From Monarcha castaneiventris obscurior (lineage: Eukaryota > Chordata > Aves > Passeriformes > Monarchidae): a stretch of 64,000 nt of DNA. Shown here in pieces: positions 1-13,700 of this stretch. The notes beneath the pieces are model-generated. The model was not told the origin of the DNA and made no database searches. It worked only from the letters and a program-made list of their open reading frames with translations. Where the stretch lies: positions 7,068,001-7,132,000 of the forward strand of contig JAMPIT010000174.1 of assembly GCA_026261815.1 (NCBI GenBank), given 5' to 3'. Positions within the stretch are counted from its first letter, which is position 1. Each line of letters begins with the position of its first letter. Made by a program: the position numbers and the translations under genes.

Positions 1-3000
1 ATAACGTACTGTTTTAAGAAATTAATGCTACAAATGGGTAAAAAAATAAGGTTTGGGATTTTTTTTGCACATCTGACAAGACATTAGGTGTTGTAATTTC
101 ACTTTTTTCTCTACTAGAAAGTAAGTAGTGAATGAATACCTTATTTTCATATACCATCAGAAAAACATTCTGATTATGCAGAAAAATGAGATTGTGAAAT
201 TCCTGAAGTTTGCAGGGAACCCAGAAGGCAGACACAAGACTTGTAAACATGCTGAACTGACTTCAAAAGCCAAGAGATGTCAATTTGTGTGTGCCCGCTG
301 GGAAGAATTAACATAGACATAGACTTGGTATTACTTTATGTCTTGTTTCAGACTGCTCAAATAACAATAGCAATAGAATGGAAGTGCCCTTTGTGCCAAG
401 AACAATAAAAGGGATGCACACAGTCTGAGTATTCTTGGCAACAAATACCTCACATGAATTCAGATCTAATATGAAGTATTTTTAGTGTTTTATCCTTTCA
501 TTGGATGTGCAAAGGATAAGACTCCTTGGAGCAAGTCCCTATCAGTCTTTTCCTCTTTCTGGAAAAGAGTGCAATTCTTGGAAATAGGGCCCGCATTTCA
601 TTCCAGGAGAAATTCTTGCTCATTTTAGTAAAAATAGAGTGTTATTTTTTTATTGTTAGTTCAACAAAGAAACTCAAAACTCAAATTGTGATATACTGAC
701 AAACTCTAAGATGTGGTGAGGGACTGGTGAGAGAGGGAAGACTCCTTGAAGTCTCACAAGGAACTCTGGTTACCCAAGGAAATCATGATGTTTAGCATTT
801 TTGGTGAACCACAGAGCAACTTCAGTGAGCAGGTCTGTGTGGGTGGTTGTCATGCTGCTACCTCTGATAATACCACCGTGCACTTCAAAATATTTCTTTT
901 CACATTGTAGCAGCAAGAGTTCTATTACTACATGAGACTAAATCTTCATTAAAAGAGAGAGGGGAAGTGCATGCCATTACAACTGGGGAGCATCTGAATT
1001 CCTACCTCTTAAAATAGAAGACAATTCTAGTTTTTATATGTTTTAAATCAAGCACAAGATTTTCAGGATCTGGCTTTTTTCTTTACCACTTGGCATATTG
1101 TGCTTCTCCCACATAAGTGAATTGTCTGCTTCTGGAGACAAGAGCTAGATTTGAGCACACTTTTGCAAGTGTTTCATCATCTTCAAATTCTAATTGTTAT
1201 CTTAACTACAACGCAGCAGTGGTCTCTGGCCAAGAAGGAGGGTGATTTTGGTTTTGCTCTGCACAGAACTCTGTTCTTCTCCTCCTGAAATCAGTGATGA
1301 AAATCCCTCTGAATTCTATGGAAGGAGGGATGAAACAGTGACTCGTAACAAAGACAGCATTGTTCGGCATTGCAGGGGTCTGGGATGCTGGTGATGCCTT
1401 TCTTCTTTGTGCTCACTTCCTCTGGCTCATTAGGGCTGTGGCTTTTGGTTTTACAGCTCCAGTGTGTATGTTTGCTGTTGGGTGTCAGCAGGGTTTTGTG
1501 GCTCTGGTGCTTACTGTGCCACAAGGCAGGTGTTCCAGCAATACTTTCAAATGCAAGATCCATTGTAGGGGAGTGGGGTCTCTCCTCCTAATTTAAATGT
1601 ACAAAATCTAAGACTGGTTTGCATTTCACTCTAGATTAGATTTGCATGATTTGTTGATTATTTTTTTACCTTTTTTTTTTTTTAATTCCAGCAATACAGC
1701 GTAACTTAAACCCCAAGAGGCTGCCTCAAGCACCTGTGTAGCTCTTGTCTTTCTTGATGTGTTGATCAGCAGTGTGTTTCCTTCACACAGGATGTCAGTA
1801 GGCTTCATTTTCTATGCTGAAGTGGTAGTAAAATAGCATAAAGAGAGGCTGGGAAATAGAGAATTATGGGAGTTATCAAGACCTCTGCCTTGTAAGAGGT
1901 CCCTAGAGGAGCACTGATACATCGTTCCAGTTGAGATAAAGCACTGGCACCCTGGTTAAGTGGGTGTGAGGCACACAGAGTATTTGGGCAGCTCGAGGGG
2001 GGACAGGGCATAGTCGGTGTCTCAAGGATAGTGGGTACTTTTGTAAGCATATGCACAAGCTTTTGAAATGCATATTTTAAAATTCTGATATGTAATGATT
2101 CTGTTTTTGCAGGCTAAACTATTAAGATTAATTACCATCTATTTTCATTCTTTATAATTACTGTAAAGGTTAGAGAGATATATTTGTTCCAAATTAGATT
2201 TTATTCTCATACTCAAGTACATGTTTAGATTAATTCTACCTGAAGTGGATGAACTATTTTGGTTTTACGAAGCAATATGGGGAAATTTCCCAACTGGGCA
2301 TTTTAAAAGGAGAAATCTGAAACATCAAATGTGCTCATCATCCCTTGATGAAGAGACCTTTTCCCAGCAGGGAAACCTGCATTTATTGTTGTTCATTCCA
2401 CATTTCAAAAGCAATTCAGCTATAAATTGCAAAGACACAGTTAAAATACATTTTTAATTACTACTAGTATTTCCAAGGCTCTCAGAGGTGGCAGCTAGTT
2501 TCTTGAAGTGTTGTCATATCTGGGTGCATCTGCTACTAGTGGAAGATAAAAAAATTCTCACCACTTTGGTATTTCCAAGTTAGAAATTAGTTTATATATG
2601 TAATTCCCAGTTTCTCCTGTCTTCTCTTCACAAGACTGTATGGCAGCTAAGGAGGTTTTGTCTCCAGCTTCCCCCAGAGCTCTTGGGGAGCCTGGGCTGT
2701 GGATTGTGCCAGCTCACTCTCCCTGAAGGGTCCAGGTGCTGTGGCTGCCCAAGACCAGCTCTTCCTCTGCACCTCGACCTGTGGCCCCCAAGGATGCAGG
2801 ATGAGGCCAGAGCACCTCCACAGATGGGAAGGAGCCCTCCCTGAGGCAGTGGAGGTACTGCTGCCCATTCCCTGCCTCCTGTGCAACATGTCTTACTCTG
2901 GTTTCCAGGATTAAAAACAAGCACACTCTCCTTTAAGGCTGCTGATGTTACAGAGCCTGTGTATTGTATCCTGCTTTGGGAGAGCTGGAGGAAGCAGTGT

Positions 3001-3439
3001 GAAACCCATGTTTATAAAAGGATGTGAGATATAAACTAACACTCCCTTTCTGATATCTGAAGATTTATCTTCCAGATGAATTCCTAAAGGGGAAACTACA
3101 AATATTCAACCTCAGTGTTAATTAAGAACCCATAAACTGCGTTTATCTGAATTTACATATGGAAGAGAAGGTGGTATGATAAAAGAGATTTAACTATACA
3201 TCCCTCTCTGCAAATATAAACACAGTTTTCCCTGTGTTTATGCTAGACTGCCTACAAATGCATCATAATACCAAAAAGGGATCCTTGGACCCCTGAGCAC
3301 AGGTCTGTGCCAGGGCTGAATGCTTTGGCAGGCAGCTGCAGCACACAGAGCAATGGGGACTGCTCTGCAGATGAGGACAGCAGCTATGATAATGACATGA
3401 AAGGCAAATCCAGGGCAGGATTTTGAGTGGGGAGAGCTG
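1..3439. other. noncoding, AT-rich unique sequence
   Basis: No convincing exon, RNA gene or repeat is visible in this stretch. Open frames are under 100 codons, occur on both strands and carry no recognisable domain. A T-rich run lies near 1663-1683. The block around 2640-2930 is more GC-rich, and its frames overlap on both strands, which points to composition and not coding. It is probably intergenic or intronic. Confidence 0.6.
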
Positions 3440-4330
3440 TGGTCAAAGATGGGAGATGAGCATTTGGGGAGAAAGATGTGTAATTATTCTGAACAAGAAG
3501 GAAACACTGCCGAAGCAGCAAGGATGAGTAAACAGGATAATTACCAGGAATTTACAGAAGTATTACTGCAATCATGGGACGGCCTTTGTTTGAGCACAGA
3601 GAAGGCGGTAGAAGAGCCAGAAATAAAATCATGGTTAAAAGCGGCAATGACAGAGATTTTAGAGTAATTGTAATAGACATGGAGGAAAGGGGAAGGAGAA
3701 AAAGTACTAATTAATTTTTGAGATATCAATGGACCTTGCAGGAGAAGAGAGCAAGGAAAATATGCGGGTTTGACTGCTTGCTCACAGTTGTTGTTGCAAA
3801 TGTGTTAATTTTAATTGAAGAAAAGAATGTAAATAAGGAGATACAAAAGGGAAGCAGGGTAGCACTTCGAGCAAAGATAAGAAGAAGACAAAGGAAAAAA
3901 ACAGGAAGAAAATCTCAATGAGCAAAGGATACACTTTGCTGTTGAAGGTGAGGAAGATGTAGGCAAAAATGAAAAAGCAACTCTTGGTGGAGGGCCTGCT
4001 TTAATGCCCAATGGAGAGACAAGCTGGTAAGAGGAAGAAAAGGAAATCAAAATACTGGAAGCAGAAGCCTTGAGCTTTTGAGAAGGCTGGAGTTGAGGGG
4101 GAGGAGGGAGATCAAGCAGCAAGCAGAAAAGGAGGTGGAGCTGGGCAGGCTGCTAAAGCCTTCTAGGCTCCCAGGGAGAAGGAAAGAAACCAAGGAAAAA
4201 ATGGTTAGTGAGAAGCTGAGAGGAAGTGCAAGGCGGGTGTGGGGACATGAGCTACAGAATTACAAATGGAGCAGCGGATTGCAGCAGAACAAAGCAGGAG
4301 AGAGGTTTGATAATGCATCCTCACACAAAG
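3440..4330 (+). other. purine-rich stretch with no recognised gene
   Basis: The + strand is strongly enriched in A and G across roughly 900 bases. Three short frames (3449-3667, 3718-3921, 4078-4350) are rich in Lys, Glu and Arg, which is what purine-rich DNA encodes in any case. They lie in different frames, have no clear splice junctions between them and match no family I know. I read this as a compositional block. Confidence 0.5.
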
Positions 4331-5431
4331 CCTCCTCCCATTATGTCTGAACATGTTTCTGTCAATTTGATTAAATTAAGCAGTTGATCTCATTATCCAG
4401 GTGATGGGTGGGTACTGATGCATAGCCCTCAGAAGTACATAGAGCCTATAGGAAAAATCGATTTATGGGTCAGTGGCCAAAATTTAAAAAAACCCTAAAA
4501 AATCCCAAGCAATATGGTCCTAAACAAAGAGCCTATCTTTTTCCATTTCCTTTTTTTTGTTTGTTTGTTTTCCTTTTGGTGGTGAAACAACAAGAGCAAA
4601 ACCAAAATTCTTTGCATCTGATGTGAAGAAAAATACCTGATTTCATAAGGAATGCCCAAGGAGCAAAGTGGCACATTTTTTCTACTGCTGCTGCAGGAGC
4701 TGCAGCCTCACTGCTCCCCATGAGAGAGCACAGACCACACTCCAAGGAGCCGAATTTCACTCCTCTCAACAGGGATTTGACTCCACCTCTCTCTGGTGAC
4801 TCTCTGAGGGCTGGGCTGATGAGTCCTTTGCCTGTCACATTTTGTACAAGGCACAAAGTGTCACCAGATGGGACTGGTGTGTGTCACCTGCCTGGGCTGT
4901 TCTCCTCTCTGGAGGGACATGGCAGGTTCTCACCCACTGGCTGCCCAGTCCAGGTTGTGGTTGTCAATTAAATTCCTCCATCTTTCACAAGTGGACCCTG
5001 CAGGGTGGTGTTGAGGGGTATCTGCCCTCCCTGCTGGCAGCCAAAGGTGGTCCACAGAAGAGTTGCTGGGGCAGAAACAAAGAAGGTGAATGGCTTTGTG
5101 GCCTGAGCCTGGAGTAATGTTAGAAGACCAGGGAAACATGTAGCATTTGTTTTAGATGGGCTGATCTTTTTTAAGGAAGCATAATTATCTGGGATGGTGA
5201 AACATAAGCAGTCACCCTGAGAGAGGCACAGGACTCCCTCTCAGCTTTCACACCAAGTCCAGTGGATGCTGGTGAAGGTGGCTGGAGTAGCGCAGGTAGC
5301 AATGTATGGAGGAGATGGAACTGCCTAAGGGAACACTTGGTTGGTGGGGCTTGATGTCTCCCTCTGAGAAACTCTTATGAGCAATGATTGCTCGTAGAAC
5401 CAGCCTGAGATTGGTTCTAAAGCACAAGTCT
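4331..5431. other. noncoding sequence, nothing recognised
   Basis: A T/G-rich simple run lies at about 4549-4572. The rest is unique sequence with short overlapping frames on both strands and no domain signal. Confidence 0.5.
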
Positions 5432-5834
5432 GATGAGAAGTGGCTCAGGGAGCTGGGGGTGTTCAGCCTGGAGAAAAGAAGGCTCAGGGGAGACCTTATC
5501 ACTCTCTACAGCTGCCTAAAATGAGGTTGTAGCAAGGTAGGTGTTGGTGTCTTCTCCCAAGTAACAAGTGACAGGATGAGAGGACATCATCTCAAGTTGT
5601 GCCAGGAGACGTTTAGACTGGCTATTAGGAAAAGTTTCTTCACCAAAAGGGTTGTCAAGCTGTGGCTGCCCAGAAAAGTGGTTGACTCACTATCGCTAGA
5701 GCTATTTAAAAGAAATGTAGATATGGCACTTAGGGACTTGGTTTAGTGGTGGACTTTGCAGTGCTGGGTCAACAGTTGGACTCAATGATCTTTGAGGTCT
5801 TTTCCAACCTGAATTCTTCTATGATTCTATGATT
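5432..5834 (+). mobile_element. CR1 LINE, 3' end (5'-truncated copy)
   Basis: This segment follows the conserved 3' part of avian CR1 retrotransposons. It opens with the block for a stem ending in 'ttcagcctggagaa', continues with the 'gggagaccttatc' and 'ggttgtagcaaggt' blocks, then a 'tttcttcaccaaaagggttg' block, then the 'gacttggtttagtggtggac' block, and ends with a tandem copy of the octamer attctatg at 5819-5834. That octamer repeat is the signature end of CR1 in birds. The copy is 5'-truncated, as most CR1 copies are, and keeps only the tail of ORF2 and the 3' UTR. It differs from the common consensus at many positions, so it is not a recent insertion. The subfamily cannot be fixed by eye. 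Confidence 0.93.
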
Positions 5835-7683
5835 TGCTGAGCTCATGGGGCTTTTGGGGCAGCAAACACACATGCTTGAGTATAAACATGGTCCTCAGAA
5901 AAGAAGAACTTAAGGGAGATCCTAGATCTTGCTCTGTGCCATGCCTTTCTCTCTGCACTGAGACTGTGAAGGTCCTTGCACGAGGAGTGGGCAGTCTGCT
6001 CAGCAGGGAAACAGGATTCATTCCTCTCCATGGCTGTTGGCTCCCAGCAGCACAGAGGTGCTGGACCCCATTCCCCAGGAGCTCACCAACAGCCCTGCTT
6101 GCCAAGGAGTCCCTCTGGCCAGAACCAGGGATTTCACACCATCCCTCCAAGCCCCAGCCATGTTCCCCAACACGGCTATTTCTCTTCAGGCATGGTACAT
6201 TCCATGGGTTGCTTTGGGCAGGTTTCTGTAGGTCTGCCAAGCACCTCACCGTGTGCGTAGCCTTTGTTTTTGCTGTTCCTCTCTGGCCTGGGTAAAGTGC
6301 ATGTGCTCAGTGCCAAAGCTTTCCCACCATTTGCTGAGTCTACTGCAGGCTTCCTTTATCCCAGCTGCAAACTCCACATCCAGGGCTGAGGCTGGAGAGG
6401 GAGAAGCTCTTGGCCAGTGGTTCCATTTGTTGGTATGGAGGTTTGAGCTCCCTGGCTCTCAGCACCACCCCTGTTCAGTGGAGCTCAGGGTCACCTCTCC
6501 TGCTGCCCTGGCTGACGCCGAGCCTGCCCGCATTGGGACTCAGCTGGCACTGGCTTAGAGCAAGGCGTGCTCTCGCTGATGAAGCGAGGTCTGTTTAATA
6601 CTTCTGTGCACTCAATGTGTAAATATTATGAGGAATCTGAAAAAAAAATCTCCTGAAAGCCACTTTACACAGATGTTACCATGAATAGATTATTGTCCAT
6701 TTATGGCCGACGGAGAGACTTTGTAATTTACAGTTGATTTTATATCTCTATGATTTCTGTGGCACTGGGAGTAGTCAGCAAAAATCTATTAATAACAAAG
6801 AGGACAGTTAGGATCTCTGTAATAGGAGAAAGAAGGATGGTGGAAGGGTGATTTATGATTACTCAAAGAAAAGAGTTTTATCTGTTTGCTCAAAGGCAAA
6901 TTGTCTTCTCAAGTAAAAAATATTGCTATGTAAACAGGGATACATAATCATTTATAATGAGACAATTTAAACAGGTGATTCTTCATAAAAGTACAAATAC
7001 ATGTACTGCTGTTTTGTCAACAATCTCCTTAATGGCCAGCGTCCCCTTTAATTAGCTCTTGGATACGCTGCTTTAGAATTTCCTTAACCAGCTCTACATG
7101 TTACGTGACCTCCTCACAACAGTCTTAGCTTGGGGGGTGGCTTTTGTACAACTGAAACTTGGAAATGTTGCCAACATTAAAAAGAATCACAGCAGAAGAA
7201 AGCCCTGAGATTTTCTGATAACCTTAAAAGCAATGTGGAATGTAGCCTCACTCCAGGCATCAAACCCACAGGAGTGTTAGATCCAAGGGAAGCTCTTGGC
7301 TCAACCTTTGCTTATCAGTGTGCATTATAAATCCAGGTTGTTAATGCCATGTGAAGAGTGTGTAAAGAAACATGAACACAGAGACATAAACCAGGGCCAC
7401 CTTGTCCATGTGAAAATTGCAGTGCTGGCAGAGGAGCCTCAGAAATGGCTTTTGTGGTGGGTTTTGAGGGTTGGGGACAGAGGGACAGGCTGAGAGGGAA
7501 CTGAGATAACAGGAAACACTGGGGTCTGATGCATCTCACTCTTTGGGCTTGTTTTTATACTTAGTGAAGTCATGTTTTAGTAACACCCCTGTCCCAGGAA
7601 TGCATATGGAACTAAAAATAACTCAAAATTAATGTAAGCTAAAGTCAGCCCACCTGGCGGCTGCAAACACAGTTATCTCCTGT
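5835..7683. other. noncoding sequence with an AT-rich block near 6640-7100
   Basis: The first part (5835-6600) is GC-richer and opens frames of up to 153 codons (5834-6295, +), but opposite-strand frames of similar length cover the same bases and no domain is visible. From about 6640 to 7100 the sequence becomes AT-rich and complex, with homeodomain-type ATTA cores, in the style of conserved noncoding elements. That last point is inference from texture only. Confidence 0.45.
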
Positions 7684-7727
7684 TCTTTCTTTCCTTCCTT
7701 CCTTCCTTCCTTCCTGCCTGCTTCCCT
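7684..7727 (+). repeat. (TTCC)n microsatellite
   Basis: Six uninterrupted TTCC units occupy 7691-7714, flanked by degenerate TTTC and TGCC units. It is a simple pyrimidine-rich repeat. Confidence 0.9.
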
Positions 7728-10700
7728 GGGCTCAATTCAGCCAGAGCACAGGTGTCTTCCTGCACACTTCCACAGCCCTGGAAAGATGAAGCAACCACTT
7801 TTCTGTTAAACCAGTGGGGGATTGATCACTTGTGTTGATTAACCTGCGAGTTGGAGCAGGGTGATGCTAATGCCCTGCAGATGCTTCCTTTCCAAACCTC
7901 AGCAGTCACAGAGGGAGCCAGTAAGGTGGGACTTGGGATGGCTGCCCCATCTGCACTGCAAAGGAGCAGATCCCCTCAGATCTCACAGAGAGAGGAGACA
8001 GCACTACACGAGCCAAAGCCAAACATTACAGTGAGTAATGTCAGCACAGGTAGTGGGAAGACCCATCCAGGGGTTATACCTTTCCTCTACTCCTTTGATC
8101 TTCTCTTGGACTCTTTAACCGTTACCAGTTGAGATCTTCTTTCCATCACAGCTGAAGGGAGAAAAGCAGACATAGACAGTTGAATAATTTTATTTAGTTA
8201 GGTCTTTTTTATGTAAAAGGCATCTGCTTCATGTTCCTTTCAAAGAATGTCTTCAAAGACAGCAATTTCTTTTGGTATAACCATGCTGATCCAAATCTAA
8301 CCTGAAGGCAAGACAGGGCAGAGCTGCTCAGCTAAGTCCTGCTCTTGGAAGTGGTCATCAGCTGTGGACATTTTCTAAAGGTGGGACTGAGTACAAGGGA
8401 GCACCAAGCTGTTTATCAGCTTTTCTAGCAATTCCTATGTGGACATTTACACATTACCTAAATTTTAGCCCTCTGCATTTCCATATAAGTAATGAGTAAC
8501 GATAATTTTTCTAAACAGTTTTTGGATCTAATGGAAAAAGACACCACATATAGGGCTTCTGAATATGTAATCAGGCTAAACAGGTAGCCTGCAGGCCACG
8601 TCCTGCCTTCAGCTTCGAGGTGTTCATTTTAGCAGACATTTAAGTATCACCTACTGCCCTTGTACGGGAGCTAGCCCCTGGACCTGTGAGCAGTGTGGGT
8701 ATGTGAAGGGTCCCAAAAGGGAGCCACCCCACACTGCTCCAGAGGCCACCTCATCCTGGAAACATTGTTTGGATGGAAAATGGAGTTTCACATTGTTAGC
8801 CCCATGTTTCAACACAGGTTTTATTTTTATCTTTGCATGTGTAACAGGTTCATACACTGAATGGTAATTGAAAATGTCAGGTTTTACCCTGAATGAAAGA
8901 CACCAAATATGTTGTCAAGAAAGCAAAATCTACAGCTGTTCTCATGCCATTTGCTTCCTTTCAATAAGCTTTAAGAAAAGGCAGCAGTGGTGTGTTGGCA
9001 GCAGCTCCAGGCACTGGCCCAGGGAGGACGGTGGGTGTGAGCCTGCCCTGCTGTCCACTTTCCATGTCCCCATCAACTCAGCTACCAATGACCCTCCTGA
9101 AATCTCATTTCTCAGCTTGCCTCTATGTATGGTAGTGCTGCACCTACATGGGGGCTCAGAGGTTGCCTCTTCTCCACTTGTCAGACTAGTCCAGAGAGGG
9201 ACACCTCACTGATAGACAAGGGTTTGACCCTTAGGGACTGCCATCACATTTCCTAGGCAAATGCACTTGTCCCCAGCCACTAAAATGAGGCAAGACCTCC
9301 TGCTATATTCTTATTTTTAACCAAAAGGGACATGGGAGAAGGAGCTCAGGAGGTCTGAAGTGAGATACATCTAAGATGGGAGATGCTTGGGAGCCACCTC
9401 ACACCAAGAATTTCCAAGCACCCCTCTCTGCTTGGCTTGCACTTCTCAGGTAAGCTGCTTGCTCTGCCAATTTGAAGGATCTTAGCAAAGAACCACCCAG
9501 AGCTGGTCGGAAACACAACAGGAAAGCAGAAGAAAGGTGCCAAATGAGTCAAAGTGGCAGAGGAGAGAAGTGTTGTTCAGAGGGAGCTGCAGAGAAAATA
9601 AAAGACAAGCCAAAAGGAAAGAAATCCCCACTGCTGATGGATAGGCAAAACCAGAGAGGAAAGAGGGAAACTGAAAGATGTCATTACTTACAGTTCTTCA
9701 GCTGATCTTCTAAACACATTGAAGCCCAACACATTTTTCTTCAAACAGATATTCATCCCTCTTGTGAATCCAGGAGAATTATGTCCATGCTGCCAGTACT
9801 CTCCGTGTTTATACTACTGTAAAATATGCAATTGATTTCATACATGAGGTGCTCTTTTGAAGTTCATGGCTGCCTTCTATGTAGAGACTCTTTCTTCAGT
9901 ATCTTTTCTGCTGCTTTTCTCCTGAGTGTCATTAGATTAGTGAAACACAACAGGCACTACCACCACTCTCACTGCATCTTTTGAAAGCTTATATTGCTCT
10001 CAATTTGCTTTGATTTTATTCTTGATAGCTCAAGAATTCCTCATGACTATACAAAAGAAATTATTGGTAGGGCTTTATTAACAAATTTTATCTGCTCTCT
10101 AAAAGGTTTGTCACTGTGCAAGGTTCAAATCTTCCATCCATACCAGACCTTTCCCATCTTTCCTTTATTATTGCTTGTATAAATTGCTTCTCATTTTGTT
10201 AATGCACGTAATTTTCTTACTGAGCACAGGTTGGAACGAAGGGCTCAATAATATCTAATGGGTTTTTTTGCTTTTGTCCTCACTGAGGCTTTCAGCTGTG
10301 TTCTGAGCACTACCACAGCTAATACAGATGACTACAGTAAATGCCGAAGCCTGAGCAGGCAGAAAATAAGTCTCAGAATACATAGAAGAGAATGTGTTTT
10401 CAAATCTCCTGGACTTGCAATTTATTTTAGAGTTGTTAGAAGCCAGCAGAAACAACTGCAGACCCAGTAGTCAGTGTCTTTGGATTATCAAGGAGAATGG
10501 TGGTATTTCAGAGGACTGAAAAAGATATAGCACACTTAAATACATTCATAAAGGGAGAGAAACAAGGTCTCAGGGCATTATAGACCAGTCTGCCAAGCTT
10601 CAGTTCTCAGAAGAATACTGTGAATATTAAGAACATAGAAAAAAACCCCTAGCCTTTATCTTGGCTTGAGTTGGTGTATCCTGGTAGATACTGATAATAC

Positions 10701-13700
10701 AGAAAAAGTTCCCTGTCTCAACTGCTTACAAGGCATATCCATCCAGAGACTGGATATTCATGTGTACAGCATTCTTGGATAAACACCAGTGAGTCAGAGA
10801 AACAACCAGTGACATCAGCAAGGCTTTGGTACTGCTCCACAAAACTCTCTCAAGAGCAAGCTAAGCAAATATGGACTAAATAAGCAGTAAATCTGCTGCA
10901 AAGCTGTGCTCAGAGGGTAGTTATTAGAGGTCCATGATTAGACTTGAAGGCCTTATGGAATAGATTTCCTATGGACCAGTCTCAGGCCAAGCAGAAGCCA
11001 ATGTATCCATTAATGGTCAACGGCCAAGGGTCTCACTTGGATGAGGAGAGAAGTGCCTTTGAAAGGCATAAAGCATTTCTTCTGCTGGTATTGTCCCTCT
11101 CCCTTCTCCTGCTCTGTTATGGCCTTATCTCAGTGCCTTTATTGTCTTTCTTTCCCTCTCCCTGAAAGGTAGCCTCTTTTGTATCAGTGGTTTTTCTGAC
11201 AACACTGCCTCATAAACAGCAATTTTCTTCAGTTACACATTCAAAGGAGATGTTTTTACCCTCGGGTGTTCAAGCACACAAAGGTGAATCATGGGGTTTT
11301 GTTCCTTTTTTACATTCTCAGAAGGGTGATGCGTTGTGCCCTCCCAGTGACATGCAACTTCCTCTCACACCTGTGGGATAAAATCTCTGCATTAAGGGTT
11401 TAAACAAAAGTGTGGTCTACAAGATTAGAAACAAATAGAAGGGTAATAAAAAAAGCTATTACAAGCTGAGAGTCTTACAGATGCTTATTTTCATCCCATA
11501 TTAGAGATTTAAACAAGAGACTTCAGTGGCAAGCCTGCTTGGGTCCATGCAGAATCAACCGAGAGAATGAGCGAAGCATTTCTGGTGGGTGATTCATCCT
11601 GACTAACACCTGAGTTACCTGCTCACATTGCCAACAGCAGGACTCGAGGGAGACTGGGCTTCTGGAAGGGGCCTCAGCCGGGTGGCCAGGAGGTGCTGCC
11701 AAAGGCACTGCTTTGCCAGGAACCAGTGAACCGGCTTAGCTAAAGGAAGGGGTCAGCAAATTTTTAGGGAGAGTGGTAATTGCAGAAACTGATATTGTCC
11801 AGAGATGGTGGGACAATATTGCAGCACTGTTCCTTCAGTGCTACACAGGACTGTAATTTGCATCAGGAACTTCATTTTTAGGACTTTGTTTTAGTTGTCC
11901 AAAGTTGTGTTGATGTTTAATTTTTGTAGGTTTTGTCCTGTTAAAAAAAAATAATTTTTAGCTGAAGAAAACTTGATAAAGCTGTAAGCACATCCTGCCT
12001 TTTTGCTGATCTGGAAGTGATAAAAAATAAAATCCTAAGCTGAGCTGTGGAGTGGTACTTTGACCTATCTCTGCTTCCCGTAAATCCTTATCTCCTGCCT
12101 TTGGTTTGACCCTTCTCTGTAATTTCTACCTCCAGGTTGGTTGGAGTGCTTCTTCCTTCCCGGTTCCGGGGAGCAGACCATTTCAATTTGGTACTAGATG
12201 CCTATGGGATTCAAAGTAAGAGTGCCATTGACTCAGCTTGCATCTTCATGTCAGGTTTGTTGTTTGATCCCTCCATGAAAAGGGGTGTTCATTCACCTGA
12301 GGACATTATGTCTGAACTGGGAGAGCCCTCCAATCATCAGCCAAGAGCAAAGAAATAATTTCTAGCTCTCACAGTTGTGTTTCTAGCACCTCTCCATTGC
12401 CCCCTTCTTTTCTGTTTCATAAACCTTATCTTCACACACAAGCCCTTCCTCAAAACCAGCGCTTCTTATCATCTCCCTTCTGGCCTGAAAGATGTTCACC
12501 ATCCACCATTCACCATCTTTTTGTCACATCTTCCAGCAAAAACTTTAGTCAGCTCATGGCCAGCCCTGCCAAGGGGAGCTCCCCAAAACCACTTGCATGA
12601 GTCCCTCTGGACTGTCCTTTGGTACAGCCACATCAGGCATTAGGTGTGCAGGACTGCTTGTCCTTGCCCTCCTCCATTAGTCAATACTCTCCTGTTGTCT
12701 GCAGTGCTATATTTAAACAGTGAACTGCTTGGAGCACACCCTGTCCTTTCCTTTTGTGATTGCACAGTGCCTCATAAAATGGGATATTGCTTCATGGCTC
12801 GTGCTCTTCAACATGGATGCAAAGCAAACAAATTATATTAATACTACTAAAAGCTTTTCCTTATTTCCTGCTTTTGTCTTTCTTTTTTTTTTTTGTTTGG
12901 TTTATTTTTTTCTTCATTGTTACAGCTACACTTATTTCATTTAAATAAAAGAACCAGCCAGATACCGCTTGATTTTTGTCTTCACAAAGGATATTCACTT
13001 CTTAGTCCAAAGTTAAAAATGCTGAATACTGAAACAAGCAACGTGGAGGTTGTTTTTAATAAAATAATTTGCCTTGGTGGGCACTGCTGCTGTTTGGGAA
13101 AATGTCTCAGCAAAAGCCTATTCATAGTATTGAAATCAATCCCTAATTCATTTGTTTTTCTTTTTACTTTGATCAATAACTCAAAGAACAGCTCTTTTGT
13201 ATGAAAGAAACCCAAAGTCACTTACACCTTTCTTTTTGATCACTTTAAGAACTGCTACTGAATAATTAACTTTGTTCTTGGCAACCATCTTCATTTCCTC
13301 TCAGATGCATCACTAAGCATGCCATACAAAACACAAGAGACTTACAGCTGAAGCCCATAAATTGCAACATTTCTTTTCTTTTACTGCAAATAGCAAATTT
13401 GCCCTCAAATGTTGTTTTAGTTACTCACAAACTGTTTGCATATATGAGAAAAGTGTACCAAGTAGTTTTGGCACTTTATTGGAGAGAAGATATCCACAAT
13501 TTATGCAACACTTCATGGTCAGTAATATCTAGTCAGTAGAAGCCTTACATGTAATCCTCATTTCTTCATGTGGGACCTGAACCCTGCTTCCCCAGAGAGT
13601 GGTCTGGGCATCTTGAGGGGTATTTATGGGAAAGGGCCTACCATGGAGCTCTTCTGCAGTCCTCCTGGGGATGGGATTTGGCAGCAACCTTACTAATTTT

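Noticed and set aside
5834..6295. 153-codon frame, plus strand
   Set aside because: A 140-codon frame covers the same bases on the other strand and neither shows a domain. It starts directly at the CR1 end.
10111..10145. tRNA-like T-arm (ggttcaaatct) near 10120
   Set aside because: No acceptor, D-arm or anticodon stem can be folded around it.
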